This document shows, piece by piece, positions 14,847 through 23,439 of a stretch of 33,892 nt of DNA (position 1 is the first letter of the stretch; each line of letters opens with the position of its first letter). The stretch lies in the NCBI GenBank assembly GCA_027420455.1, contig DAIBJA010000087.1, positions 1 through 33,892 on the forward strand. Reading direction: 5' to 3'. The DNA is from Clostridia bacterium. Its GTDB lineage: Bacteria > Bacillota > Sulfobacillia > JAJZYS01 > JAJYTV01. The notes below the pieces were generated by a model. That model was not told the origin of the DNA. It saw only the letters and a list, made by a program, of their open reading frames with translations, and made no database searches. The translations under genes and the position numbers were made by a program.

Positions 14847-16253
14847 CTACACCTCGTAGAGGACGTCGATGTAGGCTTCGAGGAGTCCCTGCACGAGTTC
14901 GCCGGGTGCCACCGCGGCGAGGCCGTAGAGCGGCGCCATGCCCTCGTCCGACGGCGGGGAATGCCGCACTTCCCCGACGCATGCCGCGAGATCCGAAAGG
15001 AAGCGTTCGGCGACGCCATCCTCGGCGTGACGCCGCGTGACGGCGAGATGAAAGGCGGCCGGATGGTGCAGGCCGTTGAGGCTCCAACCGCGCGCCGTCA
15101 TGTGGTCCATGACGCGATAGACGTCGACCGTGTCCGACCCGACCGCCACGACGAAGAGCGGATCCCCCAGCAGCTTGAGCTCAGGAATGGCCCGCACCCC
15201 CGCCTTGATGCGGTCCGCGGCCGCGAGGATGTCCTTGGCGGCCGCCATGTAGCCCTCTTCGCCCGTCGCGACGAGCGACGCCCAGGCGGCGGCGATCAGC
15301 CCGCCGGGCCGGCTGCCGAGCAAGGTGGACGACGCGTAGAGTCCCCCAGGCCAGTCGGTGGCCGCGTAGCACTGGTGGTGGAAGAGCTCCTCCGAGCGGT
15401 AGAGCACCACGGAAGTGCCCTTCGCCGCGTAACCGTACTTGTGCGTGTCCACCGAGATCGACATGACGCCCGGCAGGCGGAAGTCGAAGGGCGGCACCGG
15501 ATATCCGAGCCGCTCCGCCCAGGGCAGGAGGAAGCCGCCGAGACAGGCGTCGACGTGGCAGCCGATGCCGCGCTCCTCGGCGATGGCGGCGATCTCCGGG
15601 ATCGGGTCGATCGCCCCGTGCGGAAAGGACGGGGCGGAGCCGACGAGGGCCACCGTCGCTTCGCTGACGGCCGCCCGCATCGCCTCGACATCCGCCCTGA
15701 AGTTCTCGTCCACCCCCACCTCGACGAGGCGCAGGCCGAAGTAATGGGCCGCCTTGCGGAAGGCGGCGTGGGCCGTCACGGGCGCAACCACCTCGGGCTC
15801 GGCGATGCCTCTCGCCTTGCCCCAGTCCCGGTAGGCCAGCATCGCGAGCAGGATGCTCTCCGTGCCGCCGGTCGAGACCGCCCCGACCACCTTGGCGCCT
15901 CGCCGCCGCCGTCCCACCTCGTCTCCCGAGAGCATGCGGGCGGTCATCGCCACCACCTCGGCCTCGAACTTGGTGGAACTCGGCCAGAGGTCCGGATGCA
16001 AGGGGTTGTCCTGGGCGTGCAGGGCGTAGGCCTTGGCGAGGAAGCGGGCGTGCTCCTCGCCGCCGTGGTAGACGGCACCCGAGGCGTAGCCCTGGCGCCA
16101 GCGCGGCTCCTCGCGCCTCGCCAAACTCTCGAGGAGCGCGAGCACCTCCTCTTCGCCCCGGCCCTTCGCCGGGATGCGGTCGAACGTTTCCACCTGGTCG
16201 CGATAGGGCTTCAGTTGACGCTCCAGTTGTCCGAGGATGTCCTCTCCGCTCAC
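14847..16253 (-). CDS. PLP-dependent lyase, sphingosine-1-phosphate-lyase-like
   Basis: A 468-residue fold-type I PLP enzyme of the group II decarboxylase superfamily, closest by motif to sphingosine-1-phosphate lyase (DPL1/SPL). Visible residues are STGGTES for phosphate binding (127 to 133), a stacking His in TAHAAF (about 162), and the cofactor Asp in HVDACLGG (Asp235). The Schiff-base lysine is in [18 protein letters not shown] (Lys272), the signature of S1P lyases. Known members cleave phosphorylated long-chain bases to an aldehyde plus phosphoethanolamine; a characterised bacterial one is from Symbiobacterium thermophilum. Unlike eukaryotic forms there is no N-terminal membrane anchor. 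The GTG start overlaps the upstream MFS stop by four bases (GTGA), with GGAGG before it. Confidence 0.88.
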   Translation of the reverse strand: MSGEDILGQLERQLKPYRDQVETFDRIPAKGRGEEEVLALLESLARREEPRWRQGYASGAVYHGGEEHARFLAKAYALHAQDNPLHPDLWPSSTKFEAEVVAMTARMLSGDEVGRRRRGAKVVGAVSTGGTESILLAMLAYRDWGKARGIAEPEVVAPVTAHAAFRKAAHYFGLRLVEVGVDENFRADVEAMRAAVSEATVALVGSAPSFPHGAIDPIPEIAAIAEERGIGCHVDACLGGFLLPWAERLGYPVPPFDFRLPGVMSISVDTHKYGYAAKGTSVVLYRSEELFHHQCYAATDWPGGLYASSTLLGSRPGGLIAAAWASLVATGEEGYMAAAKDILAAADRIKAGVRAIPELKLLGDPLFVVAVGSDTVDVYRVMDHMTARGWSLNGLHHPAAFHLAVTRRHAEDGVAERFLSDLAACVGEVRHSPPSDEGMAPLYGLAAVAPGELVQGLLEAYIDVLYEV

Positions 16254-17446
16254 GAAACTCCTCCTCCAGGTCCTTCAGAGATCGCGGCCGTCAGTCCGGC
16301 CCCGGCTTCTTGCCGCCTGGGCAGCAGCCACGCCACGCACAGCCCGAGGAAGGCCACGACGGCGACGAAGCCGAGCGCGAGGTGCGGCGCCGCCACGAGC
16401 GGCGTCATCGCGACCACCAGCACGAAGCCGCCGAGGTTGCCGGCCAGCATCAGGAAGCCGACCGCCCTCCCCTGCTGGCCCGCCCCGACATGCACCTCCG
16501 ACCAGTCGAGCACCACCGGCAGGCTCGCGAGCAGCAGGAGTCCCTCGACGCCGAGCCAGAAGCTGAGCCAGAGCGTGCCCTGCCGCCAGTCGATCGCGAG
16601 CGCCGTGAGCAGCGTCCAGGCGACGGCGAGCGTCAAGGTCGTGCGGCGCCACCCCTTGCCAGCCACGATCGGCGGCAGCACGCCGGCGCCGACGATGCCC
16701 GTGAGGGTCATCAAGGCGAGCAGGTTGCCCGCCATGGCGCCGGCGCCGAAGTCCGCGAGAATCGGCTGGAGCCAGGTCGCGAAGGCGTTGTAGATGCCCA
16801 TGCCGACGAAGAGCAGTCCGCCCAGCTTCCAGAGCAGCGGCTCCTTGGGCAGCCACATGCCCGCGCCCTCCGACGGCGGATCCGAAAAGGCCGCCGGCCG
16901 GCCGAGGCCGAAGGCCAGGGTGACGGCGCCCGCCGCGCCGATCAGACCCTGCACCAGCAGCACGAGTTCGATCCCGCCAGCGGCGAACAGCACTGGCCCG
17001 AGGGCCATGGCGATCATGATGCCGAGGAAGAGCGCGACCGTGCCAAGGCCGATCGCGAGCGCCCGTTCCGCGGCCGGGAAGTAGAGGGCGGCGAGCTTCG
17101 TGATGGCATTCAGCACGAGTGGCTGTCCGGCCGCGATCACCACCTGTGCCACGAGCTGCCAGAGGAAGAGATGCGGCGCGACGAGGCGCAGGAGGCCACC
17201 CGCGCCAGTCAGAACGGCCCCGGTGCGCAGCGCCAGGTTGAAGTTGCGGTCGAGCCAGCGTCCGGTCGGCAGGGCCAGCACGACATAGATGAGGGGAAAG
17301 ATCGCGGCCAGATTGCCGACGGCGGCAACGCTGGCGTGCAGGACGGGCGCCACCTGCGTCGTGATCGGGGCAAACGTGATCCAGAGCATCTGCGTTGCGG
17401 CGGCGAGCAGACCGTAGGCGGCCAGAATGGCCCAGCGACCTCGCAT
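16250..17446 (-). CDS. MFS transporter (FLVCR-like)
   Basis: A 398-residue major facilitator protein with about twelve hydrophobic helices. Its start, [20 protein letters not shown], followed by [13 protein letters not shown] and [18 protein letters not shown], resembles the FLVCR branch of the superfamily. That branch includes heme, choline and ethanolamine carriers in eukaryotes and uncharacterised bacterial members. The ATG at 17446 has AGGGAGG six bases upstream. It is the first gene of the MFS - lyase - FGGY kinase operon, overlapping the lyase by four bases. It is therefore probably the importer of the substrate that those enzymes use, or the exporter of their product. The choline/ethanolamine link of FLVCRs is suggestive beside an S1P-lyase-like enzyme but is inference. 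Confidence 0.82.
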   Translation of the reverse strand: MRGRWAILAAYGLLAAATQMLWITFAPITTQVAPVLHASVAAVGNLAAIFPLIYVVLALPTGRWLDRNFNLALRTGAVLTGAGGLLRLVAPHLFLWQLVAQVVIAAGQPLVLNAITKLAALYFPAAERALAIGLGTVALFLGIMIAMALGPVLFAAGGIELVLLVQGLIGAAGAVTLAFGLGRPAAFSDPPSEGAGMWLPKEPLLWKLGGLLFVGMGIYNAFATWLQPILADFGAGAMAGNLLALMTLTGIVGAGVLPPIVAGKGWRRTTLTLAVAWTLLTALAIDWRQGTLWLSFWLGVEGLLLLASLPVVLDWSEVHVGAGQQGRAVGFLMLAGNLGGFVLVVAMTPLVAAPHLALGFVAVVAFLGLCVAWLLPRRQEAGAGLTAAISEGPGGGVS

Positions 17447-17676
17447 GACGTGCCTCCCTGCGGCGTGGACTGGCTGTTGTGCGGGCACTGGCGGCCGTGG
17501 CCGGCGACCTGCTCCGCGCAGGACAGGTTCGCGAGACCTGCCCCTCATACCTCGTGCGATGTGGGCCAAGAGATTTCAAGCCCCATTCGCGACGATTGGC
17601 GATCCACGAGGCAGGTCCCGGGCGGGTCGACCCCAAATTCCCGAAAGAGGCTTCGGGTGGAAGGAGTTCGGTCGCC

Positions 17677-18921
17677 ACGGTCAGCGAAGAGGAATTCAGA
17701 CCGATCGCAGAGGTCGCGGTACAGGTCGGAGTGAACCTGCAGCCGGGCCAGAACGTCATCCTGCTGGCGCCAGCGACGCAGGTTGGCGCGGCCAGGGCGG
17801 TGACGCGGGCGGCCTATGCCGCCGGCGCCCGCAATGTGCGCACACTGTTCAACGACGAGGTCATCGAACGGATCGGGCTCGAGATGGCACCGGAGGATGC
17901 GCTCGGCGAGTTTCCGAAATGGCTTGCCGACGGTCTCCTGCAAGAGGCCGAGGGAAACGCCGCGCTGCTCTCGATCATCGGCGGAGATCCGGAAAACCTG
18001 AAGGGGGTCCCGTCGGAGCGCATCATGGCATCGCGCCGCGGCGCCCAGCAGGCGCTACAGCCCTTCACGCGTCTGCAGATGGCCCACAAGGTCGCCTGGT
18101 CGCTCGTGGCCGCACCGTCCCCGGCCTGGGCGCGCAAGGTCTTTCCGGATCTGCCGGAGGACGAGGCGGTGGCGAAACTCTGGCAGGCGATCCTGCGCAC
18201 GAGCCGCTGCGACGGTCCGGACCCGGTCGCCGCCTGGCACCGGCACATCAAGGATCTGCAGGCCAGGCGCAACTGGCTGAACGGCCTAGGCATCCGGCGC
18301 CTGCACTACAAGTCCCCGATCACCGACCTCACGATCGAACTGCCGAAGACGCACCAGTGGGTTGCGTCGGGCCAGCAGCGCGCGGTCGGCTACCCTACCT
18401 CGCCGAACATCCCGACCGAGGAAGTCTTCACCTTGCCGGAGCGGACCGGCGTCGACGGCAAGCTGCGCAGCACGCGCAAGCTGTCGTACAGCGGCCAGAT
18501 CATCGACGGCATCGAGATCACCTTCGCGAAGGGCCGCATCGTGGACTTCCACGCCGACCAGGGCGAAGATGCCCTGCGTCAGGTGATCGAGACCGACGAG
18601 GGGTCGCACTACCTTGGCGAGGTGGCGCTCGTGCCGGTGGACTCGCCGATCTCCGAGTCCGGCATCCTGTTCTACAACACGCTCTTCGACGAGAACGCCT
18701 CCTGCCACCTCGCGATCGGTGCGGCCTACCCCACCTGCCTCACCGACGCGGCCGACGTCCACTCGGATGAGGACCTCCTCGCCCGAGGCGGCAACGTGAG
18801 CCTCACCCACGTGGACTTCATGATCGGCTCCGACGACCTCGACATTACGGCCGAGACGACGTCCGGCGCCGAGACCCCAATCTTCCGGGCCGGCCGCTGG
18901 GCCGCGCCGATCGGAGGCTGA
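17677..18921 (+). CDS. ampS: M29-family aminopeptidase (AmpS/AmpT type)
   Basis: A cytosolic metallo-aminopeptidase that removes N-terminal residues from peptides. Ligand-region motifs are PNIPTEEVFTLPE (first Glu), ISESGILFYNTLFDENASCH (Glu and His), and the C-terminal SLTHVDFMIG with following SDDLDI (His, Asp). The length of about 414 residues fits the family (about 410). The coding similarity begins at VSEEEFRPIAEVAVQVGVNL, but no ATG, GTG or TTG lies near it. The nearest suitable codon is ACG at 17677, with AAGGAG ten bases upstream. The next canonical in-frame start (GTG at 17554) would add 41 unlikely residues. Either ACG is used or an ATG has mutated. It is divergent from the MFS operon and ends at a strong hairpin. 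Confidence 0.88.
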   Translation, partial: TVSEEEFRPIAEVAVQVGVNLQPGQNVILLAPATQVGAARAVTRAAYAAGARNVRTLFNDEVIERIGLEMAPEDALGEFPKWLADGLLQEAEGNAALLSIIGGDPENLKGVPSERIMASRRGAQQALQPFTRLQMAHKVAWSLVAAPSPAWARKVFPDLPEDEAVAKLWQAILRTSRCDGPDPVAAWHRHIKDLQARRNWLNGLGIRRLHYKSPITDLTIELPKTHQWVASGQQRAVGYPTSPNIPTEEVFTLPERTGVDGKLRSTRKLSYSGQIIDGIEITFAKGRIVDFHADQGEDALRQVIETDEGSHYLGEVALVPVDSPISESGILFYNTLFDENASCHLAIGAAYPTCLTDAADVHSDEDLLARGGNVSLTHVDFMIGSDDLDITAETTSGAETPIFRAGRWAAPIGG

Positions 18922-18946
18922 AGCGGGACCGCATCCCGACTGCGCA

Positions 18947-18983
18947 AGCGGCGCGGCACCTTCCCCGGAGGTGCCGCGCCGCT
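18947..18983 (+). terminator. Terminator of the aminopeptidase gene
   Basis: Perfect 15-base arms (AGCGGCGCGGCACCT and AGGTGCCGCGCCGCT) flank a seven-base loop and are followed by TTCCT. The hairpin begins 26 bases after the aminopeptidase stop and precedes the YetF-like gene, which has its own strong ribosome-binding site. Confidence 0.75.
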
Positions 18984-19034
18984 TCCTGCGTTACCAGCCC
19001 TCCGGCGGTGGCATGCTACCGCGGAGGTGATCAC

Positions 19035-19499
19035 ATGTCCCCGATCGAGTTCATCGGCCGCAGCCTGGTGCTGGCCATCGCCCTCCTCGTCCTGATGCGC
19101 GTCGTGGGCAAGCGTCTCGTCGGCGAGGTGACCGCCGTCGATCTCGTCACGGGCGTTTCCGTGGGCACCATCGCGGGTTCGACGGCCATCACAGCCGCGA
19201 TTCCGCTCTGGGGCGGCCTCCTGGCGCTGCTGTCCTGGGGCGCCTTCGAGTGGGTGAGTGTGTACCTGGCTTCGCGCAGCCCCTGGTTCGAGAAGATGAT
19301 CGCGGGCAAGGCCACGGCCTTGGTGGAGGACGGCCAAATCGTGCCGCGCAACCTGCGCAAGGCCATGCTCTCCGAAAACAGCCTTCGCTCCATGCTGCAG
19401 GACCGGCAGATCGGAGACCTCGCCCAGGTCAAGGAAGCCGTGCTCGAGCCCTCGGGCAAGCTCGGCGTGATCAAGCGGCGTCAGCCCGAGCCCACCTGA
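19035..19499 (+). CDS. YetF-like membrane protein (DUF421)
   Basis: A 154-residue protein with the DUF421 layout. Two to three N-terminal helices (LVLAIALLVLMRVVGKRLVG, then VSVGTIAGSTAI and a third) are followed by a soluble domain with ATALVEDGQIVPRNLRKAML and the family's ending, KEAVLEPSGKLGVIKRR. The function of DUF421 proteins (Bacillus YetF, YdfS, YrbG) is largely unknown; roles at the spore or cell envelope have been proposed. The ATG at 19035 is preceded by GGAGGTGAT, a near-perfect ribosome-binding site, so expression may be good. The length is at the short end of the family. Confidence 0.88.
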   Translation: MSPIEFIGRSLVLAIALLVLMRVVGKRLVGEVTAVDLVTGVSVGTIAGSTAITAAIPLWGGLLALLSWGAFEWVSVYLASRSPWFEKMIAGKATALVEDGQIVPRNLRKAMLSENSLRSMLQDRQIGDLAQVKEAVLEPSGKLGVIKRRQPEPT

Positions 19500-19533
19500 T
19501 CTTCGGGACTCAGCTGCGCCCCCACGTTCTGGA

Positions 19534-19553
19534 CCGCCAGACCATCCTGGCGG
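19534..19553. terminator. Hairpin between convergent yetF-like and methyltransferase genes
   Basis: Seven-base perfect arms (CCGCCAG and CTGGCGG) with a six-base loop sit in the 58-base gap between two convergent stops. It probably acts as a bidirectional terminator; there is no U tract. Confidence 0.45.
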
Positions 19554-19557
19554 CCCA

Positions 19558-20619
19558 TTACATCGCCGCTGACAACGGGCGGTCAGGACGCGGTTCCGCA
19601 GCCATCCACCCGATGCTCATTCGCGTCGGCAGAAGAGGCAGACCATCGATCCGCACGCCCGCTATCAGCCTGCTGCGAGGCGTCGGACGGCGGATCAAGG
19701 ACCAGGCCTGTTCATCCACTACGCGCCATCCGGCCTCGCGCAGCAAAGAGTGCAGCGGTCCGGGGAAGGTGAGGGCTGCTACACCGTAGTGCCCAAGGAC
19801 AACGCGATGCACGAGGGACGTCCGCGAGAAGAGCGACTGCACCGACGTCATACGCCGGGCGACGCGCCGCCACTCCCGGAGCAGAGCCACCGCGGCATTG
19901 CGCCGCAACCCGCCCGCCACGCGCGCGGCGTCCCCTGCGATGTTTCCAAGCCCTTCAAAGGTCGTGAGGTCACCGACGCCGCCGTCGCGCAGTGGCAGTT
20001 GCCGAGCGTCGCAGACCACGAGGGCGAGACGCTCCACGGGCAGACCGACCGCCGCCAACTGGTCGCGCAGGCGCCGCAAGACCCACGCGCTAAGGTCTGT
20101 GGCGATGACGGTCCGATCGGTGCCGGCCAGAATCTCCCGCACGAGCGCGCCGGGCCCGCTGGCAACATCGAACACGGGACCGTCACCATGTCTCAACCGC
20201 TCCACGACGTTAGAAATGGAAGCGGCGATCATCGAGTACGCATGCTGGCCATAGACGCCAACCTCCGCGTCCATGTGCTCTCGTTCCGCCAGCTCAAACC
20301 GTCCACGCGCCTGGAGCAGTTGCACCCGCAGGAAGCGATCCGCGGGTCCGAGCCCTGTCGGATCGGAAGCGAACAGCGCCTCCTCGATCCGCGGGTGCTC
20401 CGCCACCATGCGTTCGATGCCGGACACCATTTCGGCCCAAGGGTCCCGCGCCGCGTTCGGCAGCAGCATCGCGATGCCTTCGCGGATCTCGAAGTCGTGC
20501 CCGCTTCGGCAGGAACCTCTGGCGGTCATGACCTCGCCACCGCGTTCCTGCCCGATGGCCCAGGTGATGTCCGCTTTGCACACGGGGCAGACCAGAAGGT
20601 CGAGGAGATCATCGCGCAT
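19558..20619 (-). CDS. Trm112-domain SAM-dependent methyltransferase
   Basis: A 353-residue protein whose first 60 residues form a Trm112/UPF0434-like zinc ribbon (LLVCPVCKADITW, Cys11 and Cys14, then GSCRSGHDFEIREGIAMLLP). It is followed by a class I methyltransferase domain with motif I VFDVASGPGALVREIL (about residue 145) and ATDLSAWVLRRLR as the next strand. The family includes many uncharacterised small-molecule or lipid methyltransferases; the substrate is unknown. Two ATG codons lie six bases apart at the start. The second (20619) is preferred because AAGGTG is eight bases upstream of it. It is transcribed toward the yetF-like gene and is divergent from the S41-like lipoprotein gene. 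Confidence 0.83.
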   Translation of the reverse strand: MRDDLLDLLVCPVCKADITWAIGQERGGEVMTARGSCRSGHDFEIREGIAMLLPNAARDPWAEMVSGIERMVAEHPRIEEALFASDPTGLGPADRFLRVQLLQARGRFELAEREHMDAEVGVYGQHAYSMIAASISNVVERLRHGDGPVFDVASGPGALVREILAGTDRTVIATDLSAWVLRRLRDQLAAVGLPVERLALVVCDARQLPLRDGGVGDLTTFEGLGNIAGDAARVAGGLRRNAAVALLREWRRVARRMTSVQSLFSRTSLVHRVVLGHYGVAALTFPGPLHSLLREAGWRVVDEQAWSLIRRPTPRSRLIAGVRIDGLPLLPTRMSIGWMAAEPRPDRPLSAAM

Positions 20620-20953
20620 GCACATCTCACCTTTCAGCGAGCTTGCGGATGGCCCTGCATGTCGCCGAGCGCCACCCGTGGCAGGCCACATTTCACATGG
20701 ATGCCGACGAGAAGCCAGATCCGCAGGCGCGCTCCGTCGTGGTGCGGTGCTCTCTGACGCGAGCTCGCCTCTGCAGCGGCTTTCTAGATCTGGCATGGAC
20801 ATCCTGCCGAGATCGGGACAGCACCCCCGCCGGATCCGCCCCTGGATGCGACGCCGTCCGTGTGTCTGGAAGGTCATGTGATTGGAGACGCTGAATTTCC
20901 ATTTCGTCGCGGTCGCCCTTCGGTGGCGGGCCCGGGGATGAAGGGTGTGTTCC
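20620..20953. other. Divergent intergenic region
   Basis: This 334-base gap separates the methyltransferase gene (minus) from the S41-like lipoprotein gene (plus) and should carry both promoters. I see no convincing reading frame with a ribosome-binding site, no strong hairpin and no clear -35/-10 pair. The GC content looks slightly lower near the right end. Confidence 0.4.
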
Positions 20954-22294
20954 ATGAGACAAAGTGCATGGACGGCGGCCATTCTTCTGGTCACTTGTAC
21001 GGCGCTGGTTTCGGGCTGCTCTGCACAGGCTCCGCACACGGAAAGCCCACGCGTGGCGGCCCAGCAGCGCGAGCTTGCTTTCGTCGTCAGGAAGCTCGAG
21101 CTCCATCCAATGCTGAAGAACGCATCCAAGCGGCGCGCCTTCACAGCCTTCGCGGACCTGAAGCTTCGCGCGGCGAAAAGTCCCTTGCCAGAATGGCGCA
21201 TAGCTGAGCTCGAGGAGCGGCTCGCGGCATGGTTCCGGGACCCACACACGTTCGCCTCGCCCTTGGTGGGGAATTACCCAGATACCCGGAGCCTGCCCGT
21301 CGCGTTCCAATGGCTCACCGACGGTCTAGTGACGGTGAGGATGCCCGACACGCCACCCTCCATAGCCACTGGGGACCGGGTGCTCGCCATTTCGAGCGTT
21401 CCGACGAAGACTGTGGCGCAACGCCTCAAGAGTCTGGTTGGCGGCGACACGATCTTTGCGCAGCACCTAGGTGCGAACGAATTGTTGGCGTTTCCCGTGC
21501 TGCGCGCGCTGGGCCTCGTGAAGGCCGGAGGGCGCGTGTCCCTGCGGCTCGAACGTGCCGACGGACGAACGATCACCGTGGAGCTTGACGTGCGCCTTCA
21601 AAGCGGAGGCGTCCTCAAGGCGGAAGCGCCAGCCCTTGAACGCTTTTTCGCGACGTACGAACTCCCGGAAACCGCCCTGCAGGAAGGACACAGAGGAGCA
21701 TTCTGGACTTGGTACGCAACAGCGGACTACGGATTCTTCGAGATGACGTCCTGCGTTTACGACGCCGCCTACCGGCAGGCGGTAACGGCATTCTTCAAGC
21801 AGGTCGCTGATGACCACAGCCCGGTGGTGGTGCTTGATCTCCAGCAGAACGGCGGCGGTGACTCCGACGCCGCCATCCCGTGGCTTGAGCACCTTTCCCC
21901 GTTGTACAAAGCTTCGGACGTCCGTCTTCGCACTAGCCTCGGCTATGCTCCTACACTCCCCCCCGTGCAGCCGATCTTCGCTGGACAGCTGTACGTCTTG
22001 CAGTCCAGCGGCACCTTCAGTTCCGCAATGTGGCTCGCGGACGCCCTCACAGGTCCTGGGCTAGGCGTAAGGGTTGGTAGCACGATCGGAGAACCTACCG
22101 CCGGCTATGGCAACGTCGCGGAGTACGAGACGCCCGTTCTGCACATCTACTTTCAGGTGTCGAAGCAGTGGTTCCCGACGATCAAGGGAAAGGCCGAGCC
22201 TAACTTGCCGGCCCAGATGCCTCTCAACCTCACGGTTTCGGACGTCCAGCACGGAGTGAACCCAGTCGCGCGCTGGCTTGCGACGTTGCCCTAG
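20954..22294 (+). CDS. S41-like peptidase, predicted lipoprotein
   Basis: A 446-residue exported protein. A lipoprotein signal peptide (AILLVTCTALVSGC, lipobox Cys near residue 21) anchors it outside the membrane. A PDZ-like part follows (SIATGDRVLAISSVPTKTVA). The tricorn/tail-specific protease core has VVVLDLQQNGGGDSDAAIPW, then the nucleophile region YVLQSSGTFSSAMWLADALT and the closing IGEPTAGYGN. The lysine that forms the Ser-Lys dyad in CtpA-type proteases is not present at the usual GEKTxGKG site (here GEPTAGYG), so it belongs to the tricorn-like side of the family or may be inactive. The ATG at 20954 follows AAGGGTG. An intramembrane protease gene lies 116 bases downstream on the same strand. 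Confidence 0.83.
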   Translation: MRQSAWTAAILLVTCTALVSGCSAQAPHTESPRVAAQQRELAFVVRKLELHPMLKNASKRRAFTAFADLKLRAAKSPLPEWRIAELEERLAAWFRDPHTFASPLVGNYPDTRSLPVAFQWLTDGLVTVRMPDTPPSIATGDRVLAISSVPTKTVAQRLKSLVGGDTIFAQHLGANELLAFPVLRALGLVKAGGRVSLRLERADGRTITVELDVRLQSGGVLKAEAPALERFFATYELPETALQEGHRGAFWTWYATADYGFFEMTSCVYDAAYRQAVTAFFKQVADDHSPVVVLDLQQNGGGDSDAAIPWLEHLSPLYKASDVRLRTSLGYAPTLPPVQPIFAGQLYVLQSSGTFSSAMWLADALTGPGLGVRVGSTIGEPTAGYGNVAEYETPVLHIYFQVSKQWFPTIKGKAEPNLPAQMPLNLTVSDVQHGVNPVARWLATLP

Positions 22295-22410
22295 CCGCGG
22301 CGGGATGAAGGCGCACTGTTTTCAGCGTTCCTTATGGGGGTGTCTGTACGGCCGTCGAGCCAAGAACGATAACATGCCCGCCGAAACCTTCGCGTGGTGT
22401 CGTCATCGCG

Positions 22411-23298
22411 GTGGTCCTCACGGTAACGTATGCCGCTGCGATCCTGCTCGTACAACCGGGTCTGTGGCTGTCGGATCTGTGGAATTTTGGCGTATGCGGC
22501 GTGATGATCGGGGCAATCCATCTCGCAACGGGGCGATTTAAAGACAAGCGCACCGAACTCCCGGCGGGTCCCGCCGCAGCGGCATGGCTCACGGCTTTGC
22601 TCCTGCTCTGGTTTGGCGTTCTCGTGGCTTTCATGTTTGCGGCGACCACGGATTGGCGGCCGCTTTTGGCGGCTGCATACGCGCCGCTGGAACTGGGGCG
22701 GCGGCTCAACCTTCCGGCGAACGTCTTCCAGGTGTACGACAGCGCCGTCGCCATGCTGCCGCTAACCGTGCTGGCGGTCGTGCTCACGCTCTGGCGTGTT
22801 CGCCGGCATGGACCGGTGGGATTCTATTTTGGTTGGCGCTACTGGGTGCTCGCCGTGGTGCTTACCGCCCTTGAGGCAGGTCTTGGCGTGGTACGCAACG
22901 AGGTATTCGGCGTGTGGCAGGACGCCGGGACATTCCTTCCCATGTCGCTTTGGGCGGTGCCCATCTTCCTCCTCCAGGCGATGGTGAACGGGCTGCCCGA
23001 GGAGACGCTGATGCGAGGCTACATGTTCCCACAGGTCTACGCCTTCTTGCGCCAGCCGTGGATCGCCCTTCTCCTGGCGTCGGTCCTCTTCGCTGCCGGA
23101 CATCTGCCGGAGTACCTGATCATCTATGGCATGCGGCCATGGTGGCACGTCGCTTTGGAGATTGTGTTTTCACCGTCTCTGGGTCTTCAGGGGCTCGTAT
23201 TCGGATATCTCTTTTGGCGAAGCCGAAGCCTCGTGCCGGGCATCTTCCTGCACACCTACATCACCGTGTTCACAGCGGCGAGCCCGTTTATGTGGTAG
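22411..23298 (+). CDS. CPBP-family intramembrane metalloprotease (CAAX-like)
   Basis: A polytopic membrane protein of at least 295 residues with about seven to eight helices. The Abi/CPBP motifs are complete: PEETLMRG (Glu197, Glu198, Arg202), FAAGHLPE (His231) and FLHTYITV (His281), the zinc or water-binding set of the family. It may cleave prenylated or membrane substrates; no substrate is evident. The GTG at 22411 is the first in-frame start, but sequence just before it in frame (PKPSRGVVIA) looks coding. An ATG at 22374 lies in another frame, so the true N terminus may have suffered a frameshift. No clear ribosome-binding site precedes either. It follows the S41-like gene and could be co-transcribed with it. 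Confidence 0.8.
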   Translation: MVLTVTYAAAILLVQPGLWLSDLWNFGVCGVMIGAIHLATGRFKDKRTELPAGPAAAAWLTALLLLWFGVLVAFMFAATTDWRPLLAAAYAPLELGRRLNLPANVFQVYDSAVAMLPLTVLAVVLTLWRVRRHGPVGFYFGWRYWVLAVVLTALEAGLGVVRNEVFGVWQDAGTFLPMSLWAVPIFLLQAMVNGLPEETLMRGYMFPQVYAFLRQPWIALLLASVLFAAGHLPEYLIIYGMRPWWHVALEIVFSPSLGLQGLVFGYLFWRSRSLVPGIFLHTYITVFTAASPFMW

Positions 23299-23439
23299 TC
23301 CGAAAGCCGGGCGGCGAGCCAATCTGAGCGCCGACACGAGGGTTCACTCCCCCGCTCGGACGCACAGACTGGCCCGCCGCGCGTCAGCCGAGGACCCAGC
23401 CTCGACCGGGGGCTCACCCCCTCTTCGCACAAGCCACGA

